Shown: piece by piece, positions 1-12,483 of the stretch | Layout of the letters: the number at the start of each line of letters is the position of its first letter | Position numbering within the stretch: the stretch's first letter is position 1 | DNA from: Sparassis latifolia | Taxonomy: Eukaryota; Basidiomycota; Agaricomycetes; Polyporales; Sparassidaceae | Length of the DNA stretch: 64,000 nt | NCBI GenBank assembly: GCA_018466975.1 | Contig: CM031557.1 | Location: 2,790,001 to 2,854,000 of the forward strand | Direction of reading: 5' to 3' | Program-made: the position numbers and the translations under genes | Notes under the pieces: generated by a model | The model's database searches: none | Seen by the model: the letters and a program-made list of their open reading frames with translations, nothing else | What the model was told of the DNA's origin: nothing

Positions 1-2377
1 GTAACGGGATCCCAACCAGGTTGCGCGTGGTACCCATCTATGCCGCAGCCGGGATTTGTCCCGTTCGTGATGTCGTTGAATGCCGCCATACCGCGGGCAG
101 TATAGATCTGCATTGTCCACAGATAAGATGGGTGAACACGCCATTATGCACGCGCGAGCCACAGAGGGATACGCACGGTCGGATTAATGAAGCCCACAGG
201 GCCTTTACCCAGAGCGAGGCGCGCGTCATTAACGGCGGACAGGATGGCAGCGGAGACAGGGCTCGCGCAAGAGGTTCCATACACCAACAAGAACGCACCC
301 TGTACAGCGACGACGTAGTTTGCGCTGCATGTTCAGCGCGTTAGTACACGCGCACGCGCATGGGAGCAGGTGTAAACGTACCCATTCGCAGCGATGTCAG
401 GAAATGCACGCGACGTGCTGGTCGAGTTCCAGATGTCCGCAGGGTACGGCGGCGGGTACTGCGTGAGGTACGACTCGACGGCCGTCTTCTGGTACGAAGA
501 CATGGCGAACACGTTGGACCACCCGCCGCCTGAGTAGATTACTTGCTCGCATGCACTCTCCGGTTCAAAGACCTGCTCGAGTGCTCTCATCAATTCGGGG
601 CGTACTGGGATGGTGAACTACGGACGCACAGATGCCCCGGGATTGACCTGCGTGGCGCCAACGCTCGTCACGTACGGACAGGTTGAGGGAAACTTAGGGT
701 TGAAGATCGTCCCACCGTACGTCTGCGACCCGTTGGGGTTGAGGCAAATACCACCGGCTCCGGCAACGCCGTAGTCACCCGATGAGTAGAGGATCGTAGT
801 ACCCATGAGGCCGAGCTGCCACACACTGCAAGTTAAGTATCACTGTCTTCAGCGAGGAGAAAATATATAACCTTTGCGTACTCGGCACACTGGCGTTCCA
901 TGTAGAAAGGCGTCAAATTCGCTTCTTCGTGTGAACAAGAAGTGGACAGGATGTAGGCGGGCGTAACAGTGCCGCATGCCTCGGGACCTACAGACGCTCT
1001 CAGAAAAGGCGCGGGAAAAGATCAAAGCGCCGCACCTTGATAGCCTCCGTAGGGATCGGGATAAATACCGTCAAAGGACGGATCGTCGCCTCCCTCAAAT
1101 GTGCAGTATGACCCGTCCAAAGCGTCGAGGAGGTTGTTGAATGACTCGGAGGCACCTGTGCATTGGCAACATTAGATCGCATATTCATTGGGCGCATCCA
1201 CTCACCCTCAATTTCGTCCCCCACTTGGTACAAAGTGACGGTCTGTTCCGAGCCGACGAGTGACATGGAATATTGAAGATCGAGGTTCGATTCACCGTTG
1301 ACAAAGAATCCTGAATTATTCGCGTCCAAGTAACCTGTGATTCATGAGCGACGTCTGGAGGACATAGCGTAAGAAGTTGAGGCTCACCTCCATCGATGGA
1401 ATTCAAATTTGGCCTTTCACCAACCTGGCTGGGGGAGAAGTTGGTGAAGAACATGTCGAGATCGGCTCCAACGTAAGCCTGAGGAGTGTACTCAGCTGGA
1501 CAACAAAGGTCAGGGGCGGGAGGTATAGCGAGGCTTGATCTATACTCACCGACCGCCAAGGAGTTTTTGTGGGGGGCGACGGGAACATACTGAAATTCGT
1601 ACAAGGCACGCAGGCAGTTTGGAGTAATCTGCTGATCGCAATCCTCGAGCTCGTTCTTGATTTCCTGTCCCAGAATCAGTGTCGCGAACGGAAGACGAGA
1701 AAAGATCATTTCAGACAGACCTGAATTGTTCCGGTCGTCTTAGGGAAGCTGGCACCAAAACCAGGCTGGCCTGCATTCTTCGCCGAAACATCGCGTGACC
1801 CTAACTTACGATGAGTGTCGCGCTTATGCTTGACATCGAAGTGGAGTGTCGGGGTGATAAGTTCGACATGCTTGGAGACGTGGTCAGGGAGGTGATATCG
1901 ATCCGCACATGTAATGTGCTCGCGACCGTCCTCCTCCCCGAACTGGTACATATAGTACTCAGTGTCGAGTAACCACTCGGCCTCCTCGATCGTCACATTG
2001 ACCTACATCCATGAGCCGCCCTTGACGAGCTTCACGCGTTTTTCTTCGAGCCCACTCTCGAGGAGCCATGCGCGGACGGTGTCAACGGTCTCTGCGGACG
2101 GACGAAACGTGTCCACGACCTGCTGCGGGCTCCAGTGATTGCCAAAGTTGGGCGAGTCGGGGTGCGACACGTCCAAAAGGAACGCCTCAATGTTGTCGAT
2201 GTTGGACTGCGCAAGACCGATGCGGAGCGGGAGAATGGTGCTGGGCTCGGCGCGGCGCAAAACACGCCAGCCCGCGGGGACGCTTGCGCGCGACTCATGG
2301 ACGATGCGGGGAGAGATCGACGTAGATGCGGCGGCAACAGAGAGCCCAAGGGCAATGAGAGGAGCGACGAGCAACAT
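1..2377 (-). CDS. Secreted sedolisin (S53) tripeptidyl peptidase, 3' end outside window, one in-frame stop
   Basis: Serine-carboxyl peptidase of the sedolisin (S53, TPP1/kumamolisin) family, a secreted acid protease that removes tripeptides from N termini. The start at 2377 opens with a hydrophobic signal peptide (MLLVAPLIALGLSVAAAS) followed by a pro-kumamolisin activation domain. At least seven introns of 50-70 nt are visible, e.g. 1665-1720, 1496-1549, 1335-1387, 1156-1205 and 108-176. Catalytic residues are present: the Glu/Asp pair in GESNLDLQ (about 1275-1300), the oxyanion Asp in SSGDYG (about 770-785), and the nucleophile in YGTSCASP (about 255-280). The calcium-site FNDITNGTNPGC lies near the left edge, so only a few C-terminal residues are missing. 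Oddity: TAG at 2003-2005 falls inside the propeptide between GGSWM and VNVTIEEAEW, where the frame is otherwise continuous. I see no splice pair that removes it, so this allele may be a recent pseudogene, or the base may be an error. Confidence 0.88.
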
Positions 2378-3866
2378 CCTGAGGACCAGGATTTTTCCCT
2401 ACGATAGAAAGTCGTCTGCAGTGTCATCACGTTTATAACTCGATGCTGCTTCTTGACCAATGTCGTGTTGCGATACGCGGATTTTTGATGTCCGCCTGGC
2501 CCGGGATGCATCAGCTGAGCGCTCAACGCGTGCAGACTTCGAGTAACGACAGAAGTTCGGCCGCGACAGAAGATCCGAATATGCACATGCATTTGCTGGA
2601 GAACGTCGAGTATAACATCCGATTTGGTGTAGAATGAACTTGAATAGGTCAAATGCGCTTCTGCGAGAGCGCAATTCCGCCACCATCCACAGTCGTGACT
2701 TCCCGGATTTTAAGGTTCAGATTCGCAGAAGCTACTGTCACACGTCGTGAGCAGCTTCCTCGAGCTCTTTCACAGGAGCGCTTTGATGTCCGCATGGCCG
2801 TCAGTTTAGCATCGCTGCGCCTTACGTGAATCTATCAAGAACAATGGACACACCCAGCCACAGCCATGCTCAAAGAATCTGGGTCCGTGCTCATGGCGTC
2901 TGACACGCTAGTTAATTGGCTGTTTGTGAACTGCGGGGATCTTCCAGCGATGCAGATTTGTCGACGATCGATGGTTACTGTAGTGCTTTGACACGTTGGT
3001 GCCTGGAGACGTTGAGACAAGCAGACACGTAGCCTCGTGATCGCATGCAGTGTGACCGTAGAGGGACGAAGTGCGGAATTCTCTGGTAGAGACACAAAAA
3101 AGTTCACTTGTCAGTCAATGACTTTCCTCCTCCAGTCCATCTGAAAAGCGTGAGATTCACCCTCTCATCAGAAGTAAGCAAAGATAATTCAAGCGAGATA
3201 GGCTTACATAGTGATCATTCGAGACGCTTGCTGATGCACAACGGGAGTGGGTATGCGGTGTTGAGGCGGGGAGATCCTGTTACAGGCAGCGGGTCAGACA
3301 TCGCCAGAGCCTGATTGTAGAAAAAACCTTGTTTTCTTCAAAACTTTGGCTTCTCACAATATATGACCATGGATGGGTGCAGAAAGTGTGTTAATGGCGT
3401 CGCCGTGACCGTCGCGGTAAAGCGGAGCAACTTGAACTTGAAGCGGAATTGGCGGAACGCGTAACATTAACGCGACGTGACAAGTCACCTGATCGCAGCA
3501 ACGCCAGCTTTCACCGCCTGGCTTAGGCTAATAAATTAAATAATTGCCCACTGGGCCATGGCTATCCAGACTCCAACTCATGTACGGCTGACTAACCCAT
3601 AACGCTTGATGATGTATATCGCGGATTCGATACGAGGAACAGGCATCCACGGTTCCACCCTACACATATGCATAAAACGAGGGCGGGAGCATAGAATATC
3701 ATAGCGAAAGGCTTATACCGACGCTATGCAGTGAGTGATATAGTCGATTGCACAGGATTCCACAGTCTCGCACATGCATTTGATGACGCCCGTGACTGCT
3801 GGCACCATGCTAACCCCGACAGGATTTGCAGGCAATGCCTAGCTGTGCAGTGTACGTGGCACTCGC
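2378..3866. other. Intergenic region
   Basis: About 1.5 kb between the divergent sedolisin and F-box genes. Only short open frames without recognisable domains occur on either strand. It presumably holds both promoters. A TATA-like element next to the F-box gene is listed separately. Confidence 0.5.
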
Positions 3867-3873
3867 TATAAAA
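3867..3873 (+). promoter_or_regulatory. TATA box of the F-box gene
   Basis: TATAAAA lies 46 bases upstream of the ATG at 3919, a spacing that suits a short 5' leader. Position and sequence are seen; function is inferred. Confidence 0.45.
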
Positions 3874-3918
3874 CAACCGCGACGTCCGTGCCCACCCTGC
3901 AGATAACCCGTAAACCCT

Positions 3919-5344
3919 ATGAGTCTCCTTTCACTTAACGAGGATGCCCTTCTCCTCCTCGTATCCTTCCTCAGCAGCCAAGATGCGCTCCGTCTTTCCG
4001 AGACCAGCCGGAAAGTCCATCTCATCGGCATACAGCAGGCTCTCTCCTCAGTCACATTGACCATGCCCCACCAACTCCCCTTATTGCACAAATTTCTTCT
4101 CTGCCCCTCGGCTGGTCACCACATCCTGTTTTTGCGCCACTTGCGGACTAGGTGGAACGTTTGGGGAGTCAACGCGCGTCCCGATTTCTCCAACATCGCC
4201 CTCTTAGCAGACATTCTTGAGCAGGCCCTCAGACTCAAGTCTGTCTGTCTCCACATATTTGATGAACTCATCAAGGCCGAACCGCGCATCCTATCAGCGC
4301 TCGTGGCGCTCGACGGTCTCGAAAACGTCGAAGGGATACGCACCCGTAGTTTCACCCTGGAGTCGCTCCACAGGTTCCGTAGCGGGCTGAAGAAGCTCCG
4401 TCTTTGCTTTGCAGACGAGTACTTCTACGGTGGTGTTCAACTCGCCCGACCAGCATCGTACTTCGGGCAGTTGTCCGTCCTCCGAGAACTTGAGGACCTC
4501 GACCTACATAATCTCAGGATCACATATGACGAGCCAGCAAGTCAGTACACCGTGCAGCCGTACGCGGGACCGCGCTGGCCAGCAATACGGCATCTTACCC
4601 TATCCACTGTCTCGATACCGGCACCCTTGCTTGCGTACGCGTTTCCCAACGTGGAGCATGCCGCGTTAGACAACGTCGCGATCACCGATGTGGCTGCGTT
4701 GCAATGGATCACTCCAGAAGATACCACTCGGATGCATGCTGCACCAGTCCATTCGATCGACCTCGATGCAACGTATGGATATTCCTTGTACGGTCTCAAA
4801 GATTGGCATATCGATGTCCTTCGGACCATGTCACCCTTTCTACTCTCGGTAACCGCTGCTCCACTTATGGACTCATGGCCAGAACTCATCCAACTTGCAC
4901 CGAGACTCAAATACTTGTACGCGCGACTGAATACGGGCCAGATGCTAATCACTGAATCTCAGTCTAACCTGGTTCAGAAATGGCTAGTAAGCATGACCAG
5001 TTTGTGAAACAGGATTGAATTTTTAACGCGGCCGCCAGGACACCGTGCCTGCACTACTGCCGTCAGGTGTGATTTGCGTTCGAGTCTACGTACAAGACCC
5101 CGGACAATACTGGCACGATGAAATAAGAGACAAGGTCTTCAACGTCGTCCCATCTGTTCGGTACATCGCAGCGCAATCGGTGCACTACCGAGAGGACTCG
5201 CCAGAGAGTGATGCCATATGGTGGCGAGCTGAAAGGACAGCTGACACCCGGAGATTGGTGGAGATCTCACGGGAGGCAGGCGCAGGAGTGCATGCCTATC
5301 TGCATTCTGGAGAATTCGAGAAGCGGGCTCGAGATGATGGTTAG
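3919..5344 (+). CDS. F-box protein (two exons)
   Basis: Probable substrate-recognition subunit of an SCF ubiquitin ligase. Residues about 6-37 (LNEDALLLLVSFLSSQDALR, then LSETSRKVHLIG) fit the F-box helix-loop pattern that binds Skp1. The rest is a leucine-rich, beta/alpha-like region without a named repeat, as in the large mushroom-specific F-box families. The first exon runs 3919-4986. A 52-nt intron (4987-5038, GTAAGC...CCAG) joins it in phase to a second exon that ends at 5344 with a PSVRYIA...DTRRLVEIS segment, typical of the C terminus of these proteins. Total about 457 residues. Without the intron the frame would stop at 5007, so the splice is inferred from the fit of the second exon. 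The substrate cannot be predicted. Confidence 0.75.
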
Positions 5345-5710
5345 TCTAACCTATTTGTGTGAGAGAGCATGCTCAGTACATATACTGATTCATCTTGTTT
5401 TATTCAAGATGCATCTATTCCTGTTTTCGGATGAGGGAGCGATGCAGTCGACATTCTAAGCTCCCGAACTTCCTGACCAGATCACTGGGGATAAGATGCA
5501 TGCAGACTGAGAAGATGGTTACCGGGACTTACAAGTTTGGCGGCTACTTACCAGTACCGCCGATGTATATATACTGCAGGGATTATACATTACTCGGAAT
5601 CTATACATGGTAAACACTGGAAGACAAGCTGGCAGGGATCAAACATGCATATGGATGGGCACACATTTAGCTCCTACCAACTAAATATCAAAGAGCCACT
5701 GAAAATGAGC
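5345..5710. other. Intergenic region
   Basis: Short AT-richer spacer between two convergent genes (F-box on plus, kinase-like on minus). No gene, repeat or obvious terminator hairpin was recognised. Confidence 0.4.
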
Positions 5711-6518
5711 TCATCCTTCGTGAACAAAGTCAATGATAGTGACCCTACCCTGCTCATCAACCAACACGTTCTCGTCACGATGGTCATATATCACAACCCC
5801 CGCGCGAGCAAAAGCCTCCAGAGCCTTGCGGTACTGGAGACTGTTTCAAAACAGGTTATTCAGTGACGACACGAAGATGATTACATGAAACTTACTCCAC
5901 AGATGGAGGGACGTCTCCTGAGCTCGACATGGACTTGCCGCAATCCTCCATGAAAATGAGAGAATACCGACCAGGGTTCACGAAGAAGCCGAAAATGCGA
6001 GGAATGGGGAGCTGCTGGAGTTCCAACATCTTGTGGTATTCTTCATACAGGTCTCCACTGCGGCGGTAGCGGGCCATCTTGGCCACGAAGCGAAGGGAGT
6101 GGAAGTAGCCGCGCCAGACTATAGCGGAGATTCCACCAGTGTAAAAGTGGAGATTCATGGCAACGCGGGAAAGGCCGAGTAAGCAAAAGAGGGAACAGCC
6201 AGCCCACCGCATTTCACCATCCACCCTGACAAGTTCACCGGGAATAAATGCACAGGAAGGGTAAACGAATACAATGTCAACGTTTTGGAGGACATGTTCC
6301 AACCACATCCCACAAATCCACCTACGGAGGAGTCGACCTTGCCCTACTAGCCATTCATCTGCAAAGGTGACTTTTCTCCTGTAGCACCCATTTTCTACAC
6401 AGTACACAGTAGACGGATCAAGTCCATGTAGTGCCATGTAGCATGCTGTAGCCATCACGGTGCTATGTAGCACCGCATAGGCAGGCCTACCGGCTGAGTG
6501 GAGGATCCGTCTCGGCAA
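5711..6518 (-). CDS. Protein-kinase-like domain protein, probably partial
   Basis: Minus-strand kinase-fold fragment. The larger exon carries an N-lobe-like FVAKMARYRR (the VAIK-type lysine) and a hinge-like YSLIFMEDCGKS. A 55-nt intron (5841-5895, GTAAGT...CAG) joins in phase to a last exon at 5711-5840. That exon contains HRDENVLVDE (catalytic loop HRDxxxxN) and then TIIDFVHEG, where the metal-binding DFG has become DFV, followed by a stop at 5711-5713. The domain therefore ends directly after the DFG position and lacks the usual C-lobe, as in the small kinase-like proteins common in mushrooms. The 5' end is uncertain: sequence above about 6300 has no kinase similarity that I can see and may belong to the adjacent Plavaka transposon. 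Activity is doubtful. Confidence 0.55.
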
Positions 6519-6614
6519 TGAAGCACCCGAATTCTGATTGGCTGGACAAGGATTGAGTGTCGATGCTTAGGGTGCTCGTGTACACTTTCAACTTAGGACG
6601 CAAGGTGTCAAGTC

Positions 6615-9600
6615 TCATGGTAAACAACCATACTGCTTTGCGCGAAGCATACAAAACATATGTGTATCTATGTAAGGATTGAGGTAAAATGACGTACACA
6701 GCTCCGTGACATTCTGAGTTGTCCAACGAGAATCCATCTCGCGACCGAAATTTGGTACGAGATGACAATTTCGAACAATGCGGTCGATGGAGATCATCTC
6801 CCCATACGGCTGATGCATGCGAGTTGACGGGCTGACAACAAACAACTCAGAATCAGGATCCATACGGCGGAGCGGTGTGAACCACTCGATGTATGCAAGT
6901 GGATGCTGTGCAAGCACAGGATAATGTTCAGGCAGTGCAAAGAGCACACGGATGTGTGCCACGCGGAGACCTTCCCATATGTCAGAACATCACAGACTCC
7001 AGGGCGGGGAATAACAAACCTTCTAATGGAGTTCCGGCCGTCACTGGATTGAACTCCCCAGTGCGAACAAGAGCGAAGTCAAGACGCGCATGCTGCGCAG
7101 TGCGTCGACCTTGAGCAGGAACTGGTGGAGATGCACGGACTACATTTTTGCAGTGACTAGGATTTGCTGCAGGGATTTGCGGTAGAGTGACAGATAGGCG
7201 AGCATAGAGGTTGAAAGAGTCGAAGAGATGGGGCTTGAAAGAACTGCCGTGGTCACGGAGGTAGATACCCAAGCAGTCTACAAAATGGGATGCATGGTGG
7301 TACAAGATGATATCGCTCGCTATAACACCTCGGAGAGCATGAGGGTGGTGCTTGGCAATCTTGTACTGAACCTGTAATGAAGTGCTCACATCGCGTGACA
7401 TTTGGGTGGCTTCAATGGCTTCGGGATCTTCGCCATCTTCTGGGGCCAAGGACACCACGGGAGCAACCTGACCGTGATATCCACCGTTCTTGCACCAATT
7501 CAGATAGAGTGCGAAACGGTCGACTGCTTCCTGCCGTCGAAGCCAGATGACCATCTGATATAGATAGTCTTTGCGGTTGCTGGCCCGGTATGCATCCTTC
7601 GCATAGTCGATGTGAAGGCGCTCCGGAGATTCAGTGTTGAACCCGTCCGCACTCCCAAACAGTTTGATCATTGCGACATAGTGTTTCATCGCATGGATCT
7701 TCGGTATGTTAAAATGGTCCTGGTTCCGAGCTCCGAGCTCTATGAAAATGTCCTTGTGAGCATGGAAGCCATCAAGAGCTTCTTGCAGGGCTGCCAATGT
7801 CTGAGTCGTGTGCGACTGGAGCGAGGCATAGTAAATGAAGTCGATCGTCGCCCGGACAGCTCGGATGATGCGTGGGTCTGCGCAACCCATGACTAAACCC
7901 AGAAAGACTTTTTCCATCTCCTTGTGCTCCGCTCCTGTCCACTGCGAGACTCCCGATATGCCGTGATCAAAGTGACGAAGACCAGATATTTCACTCATAG
8001 AGCGGAAACGTGCATCGACTTCATCGGTACCCACAACCGCAGTACACCACTTCACCAGGTGGTCCTTGAACACACCTTTGTGTAGCTGGTGCAGCAAATC
8101 CGGAGTGAACCATTGGAAAACGTCCGAATATGGCAGATCTTGCCAGAAAGGTGGGTACACCGGCCGCAAACCAAGATCTTTGAATCGATGCTTTTGTTCG
8201 GGGCTTGGGTGATTCGCATCTAGCTGCGCAAGGAGCAACAAAGTCTCGGAGACTTCTCGTTGGGGATGAGTGTCATGTCCTCCCCGTTGCTCTGGGACAA
8301 CCTTGCACATCGGACATCTATTTTCCATACAGCATGCGACCAGGCATTGTTCAGGATAATCCGCGACATACGAGGCAACAATGGGCCAAACAGACCGTAG
8401 TAATCCATCCGCACATGTCATCGTGACGCCAGTGTGTCCTGCTTCAGCCACTGACGCAAGCATAGCGCGCATGCAGTGGTGAAAGAGTCGGTACTTCACA
8501 ATGGACCTAGTTTTATCACTGAAATAGTCTAGCTTGCCGACAGGAAGATATCCAATCAAGACCGTGGCATGAGAGGAGGCCTTGCGACGCACGTCCTTGG
8601 TGATGTTGCCGATGGTAAGATATACCAGCCAGGCACTTTTGTCTCCACGGAACTGTGATAACCTTGTCTTGTCGGACGACAGTATGACCGGTGCAATTGT
8701 GGCACCGGGAGGAAGGCGTTCCTGTGACCTGTCAGTGAGTTATGCAAAGACGTGTAGAAAAGGACTTCTTACCTGCAGGTTTGACCACCACTCCGCTGTC
8801 CACATCTCACTTGTGATCTGAACTTCACCATTTTCATCGGCAAACTGACGCTCCGGTGCGTACTTCATGACGTCTTCAAAAACAGGATTGTTGAAGAGCT
8901 CGCGGATGCACTCAAGTGGATCGCGGAACCACAGCTCTAGGTTTTCTGTCAGGACATTTCCGTCTTGATCAGGGAGATCCCCAGTGAGTTCAATATCCTC
9001 ACACCTCCAGTCAACTCCGCTGGGTAGCGAGTCAACTGCGCTTAGCAAAGCATCTTTGTTATGATAGGAGGGATGGACGCGACTGCTGATCTGTGCTCGT
9101 TTTGGTAAGTTCAACATCCACTTTGTCCCGTGGACAGATGGTTACGTACGATAGGAAGCTTCAAGAAGTTCTCTGCCTGTGTATGTCCAACATTCTGGAT
9201 GAGCCACTTCGCCAATTCCCACTCCTCATTGTTTTCGAATGGTCCGTATATTTCAGATCCTTGCAAAATCTGCTCATCGTGAATGCTCGTGAACAGTGTC
9301 TTCGACTCACCCAAAGACTGCCCTGCACCGGAGAAGACTTGAGCATAACGAGCCTGTGGATAGCTGGAGTCCTCGTCCAGAATCTCCTCCACCGACGGCC
9401 TGTGAGGTAGTGATGCATCTACATCCGCCTCCAACAGTACCTCAGGCTCAACATCGGCTTCAGCTACAGGAGCATAATCCTCTGCACCTGCATCGTGGTC
9501 CATATCGAGCATGTTGGACAATATGGTGAGCCCTTCTTCAGAAGCTGCAGAGAGAGATGGTTTTCAGGAGTAGAAACAGTGTCTGCATTACTGTCGACAC

Positions 9601-9733
9601 TCGACTGTTGATTCAGCTGTAAATTGGTCCACCATGAATTACGCCGCCGTAAACATGCCATTGCTTGGGCCTGGTGACGCCGAACAGCAGTCTCAGTTTT
9701 AAAGGATGCTCTGCAGAACTGACAGATTGCCAT
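6615..9733 (-). CDS. Plavaka-type transposase (CACTA-related DNA transposon)
   Basis: Transposase of the Plavaka group, the CACTA-like DNA transposons of basidiomycetes. Reading on the minus strand: an N-terminal C2H2-like finger (CQFC...H...C from 9733); an acidic linker (9521-9111); a segment 9117-8740; the hallmark RLPPGATIAPVILSSDKTRL near 8715; then the long core 8592-6982 with a cysteine cluster (CCMENRCPMCK), QDLPYSDVFQWFTPDLLHQ and SPERLHIDYAKDAYRASNRK; and a C-terminal exon to 6615 ending in RWTTQNVTELC...YIDTHMFCML. The last intron is about 47 nt (GTTTGT...GGGAAG, about 6962-7010) and joins PLE to GLRVAHIRV in phase. I found no internal stop or frameshift that splicing does not explain, so this copy may be intact. 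It diverges from a DUF6532 gene on the plus strand with only about 180 bases between the starts. Confidence 0.82.
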
Positions 9734-9912
9734 AGGTCAAAGGAGTGTTGCAAAAGTGTCTGCAGATTTCCAGGACACCGCGGAGTTCTTCACAACTGGC
9801 GAGCGCCGGTGTTTGCAAGTGATTGGAACCACTGGGCATTTTTCTAAAATTTCCGCGCGCCCTTTTACTTCCTCTGTCTTACTCTTCATCATTGCAGCGA
9901 GGGAGGCCCACC

Positions 9913-12060
9913 ATGGCTGATCCTCCCGACGATGTTTCTCAATTCCAGTCTCAAGAGCCTCCTGGTCCATCAAGCCGTGAGCACCGCCAGCCTCGCTCCA
10001 CTACACGCCTTGAAGGTCACCGTATGTCTGCGCATTTTCTTCCTTCACTCAGATATGCTCACTGTATTATTTTGCAGTTGATTCTATTGCAAAATCGCAA
10101 GCACGACGTCAGCTATATGAAGCTCGCAAGCTGGCTCAGAAAAGCATGGATGTACCAGTCCAGTCGCTGTCGCAGAGTTACACTGGCATGCTTCCGATCT
10201 CTCTGTCTACTCTGATGGCCACAGAGGCCTCTCACGAGCAGGCCTTCATGCAGCAGATGTGGCAGCCACCCGATACCTCTACTCTACAGTTCAAGAGCCG
10301 CACAATATGTTTATGTCCAGCACGATGCCCGAAATTGCTCATCGCAATTTAGATAATTTTAATTTCGAGTCCCTTACATTTGATACTCTTGCCCAAGCTC
10401 ATTCGTACACATATAACCCGTCAACCCGTTCCATTCACACTGCCCCTAATCAATTACTCCTTCAGCATGATGCATCAACAGCAATCACGTTGGATCAGAG
10501 TTTTGAACGCCAGGAACTAGCTCTGCACGTGCCCGGTTCCTCAAGGCCTTCTCCCGATGGTAATACCTGACTCAATCTCATTACCACTAGCGTGTCGCTC
10601 AGCTCAATCATGCAGAACCCGGTGATGAATGTGCCATGACTACTCAATCTGATAGCCAACTTGTTGACCAGCCCCTTCCGCGTGGGATGCAGATGGTGCA
10701 TGAGCCTCTTCGTTTCTTGTCCGTTGACTACTAGCTGATGTACAAAATACGAACTATTCTCTAGATCAGTTCGACCCCTGTATCCCTCCCAGTGCATCGT
10801 GTCAGTAAACACGGTCTTGTCCACCGCATTCCTGCGCGCACGGCAAGTACTCCAAAACCCACTCAGACCCTCGTTCCTACTGCACGCAAGCCTCATTTAG
10901 TACGACGAGTCACGGGCTCCAGAGTTCAGCGACCCGCATTGGGTAACTCCGCAGCAATCAATACTTTGCAGCGTATGGGCACTGTTACTGCACATACGCA
11001 GGACAGTCCCAGTCTCACGGCAAGTAAACATACAACATACCTCGCTGTTCTCATTGCTTATAGAATGTTAGACTGGCGCTGGGCAAAATGTGATGAGTAC
11101 CCCGACCTCATCTAATGACGGATGTATCGAGCGCTCGAGGCGATGACACTTCTGCCGAGGACGCAGAGGATCTCCTCCCACGAAGAAGCCCAAAAAAACT
11201 CTGCGCGACCGCAGTGCACGTGGACTCACAGCGGAGCGCCATGCGATTATTGTCGTGGTGTACCAGCACTTCAAGCTCATGCTGTGCACAGAGGGTGCAT
11301 ATCCGGTGTCGGCAGATGAGGACAGGATGATAGCAGAAGCTTGGACTATAGCTTGTGGCGAGAAGGAAACCCCGGACGACCTGGTCCCCACCGAGCAGGA
11401 GCACTTGTTGGTGAGTGCAGTAGTATGACAGTGCTTACTCTCATGTGTACTGAAGGCTACTTCGAAGGTGCGAACACGTGCCATGCAAGTACGCAGTGCT
11501 CTCAAGAGTCTTGCACGGCAACTGCTGGAGAAGCACTACGGTTTCAAGCAGGGCCTTACTGCTGAAATCAAGGAGTACAACTGTGCCCTTGTGGCATTAT
11601 TGAAGCCAAAGGTTGCATTCGCACATATAGTACATTCACTCCTCACTCAGTATGCAAGCACTAATACCGACCTATATGTGATTCGGCAGGATCCACACAA
11701 TCCGACGACAATGTGTCGTCACCCAATCATCGCGGAAATCATCACAAGGATGTGGTTCAAAGATGCCGAAGATGATGGTGTGCATCATCCCGAGTACTTC
11801 GAGAATGGCCTAGTGATGCTACTCGCCCTCGTCCTAACAGAGGTGAGTATCTTCATCCCTCTAACAAGCCTCTTACTCATATTATGATGGCCTCAGATTG
11901 AATGTGCCATTGATGAATGGGCTACGGGGATCCATCGCGCTGTCGAACTTCGCGCCCAAGTACAAGCAGAATTACGAAAGGCACCTCCGAGAGCTTCGCA
12001 AGTGGGAGAGGTACTCGAGCACGCGTCGAAAGCCCCGCAGTGCATGCAAGATGACTTACT
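9913..12060 (+). pseudogene. DUF6532-domain protein gene with frame damage, Plavaka partner
   Basis: Plus-strand multi-exon gene that starts MADPPDDVSQ at 9913, with a clear first intron (10024-10077). The N-terminal half is Ser/Gln/Pro-rich and probably disordered. The recognisable domain begins at about 11205 (RDRSARGLTAERHAIIVVVY) and continues over an intron into LARQLLEKHYGF, a histidine-containing CRHPIIAEIITRMWF, then HHPEYFENG and ALVLTE. After another intron comes IECAIDEWATG. This order is the DUF6532 pattern of Agaricomycetes. Damage: the N-terminal exon changes frame at about 10270-10300; the poly-A tract near 11190 looks shifted; and after EWATG (about 11925, beside a GGGG run) the domain end YERHLRELRKWERY lies in the next frame. 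The function of DUF6532 is unknown. Its head-to-head position with the transposase suggests it is the second gene of the transposon (inference). Confidence 0.62.
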
Positions 12061-12483
12061 GAAGACACTCAGGTGCGTTATTGATCTTCTGTCCTCATGG
12101 ACATTGTTGCTCAGTTCGCATTTGCAGAGCGAATGCAGGTGTTTCGGATCAATCAAATAATTCCGCAGCTGAGGAGGATCTGTCTGACGATGACTTTGCT
12201 ACGTACGAGATATGATCACCCTCTGATGCTGGTCAATGTTTGTATTCCTGCGCTACTTAGCTACAGATTACTATATATGACATTGAACGGTGACATCATC
12301 TCGTATGTTTCGAATCTGCGATGTGTGCGGGCACGAGTTGTCGACCGGCTGACATCGGACCGAAATAAGTTGCAGCTGCCGACGTATCATTTGTGATCCT
12401 AAAGATAGATTTTCGACGGATCTACAGGTGGCTACGCGGCCCTATGAGCCTATTGTCCAACATCGCTACCAGTCTACGCTGAC
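12061..12483. other. Non-coding flank of the Plavaka element
   Basis: No gene seen. The stretch lies between the DUF6532 pseudogene and the tandem array and is likely part of the transposon's right subterminal region. I could not fix the terminal inverted repeats. Confidence 0.3.
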
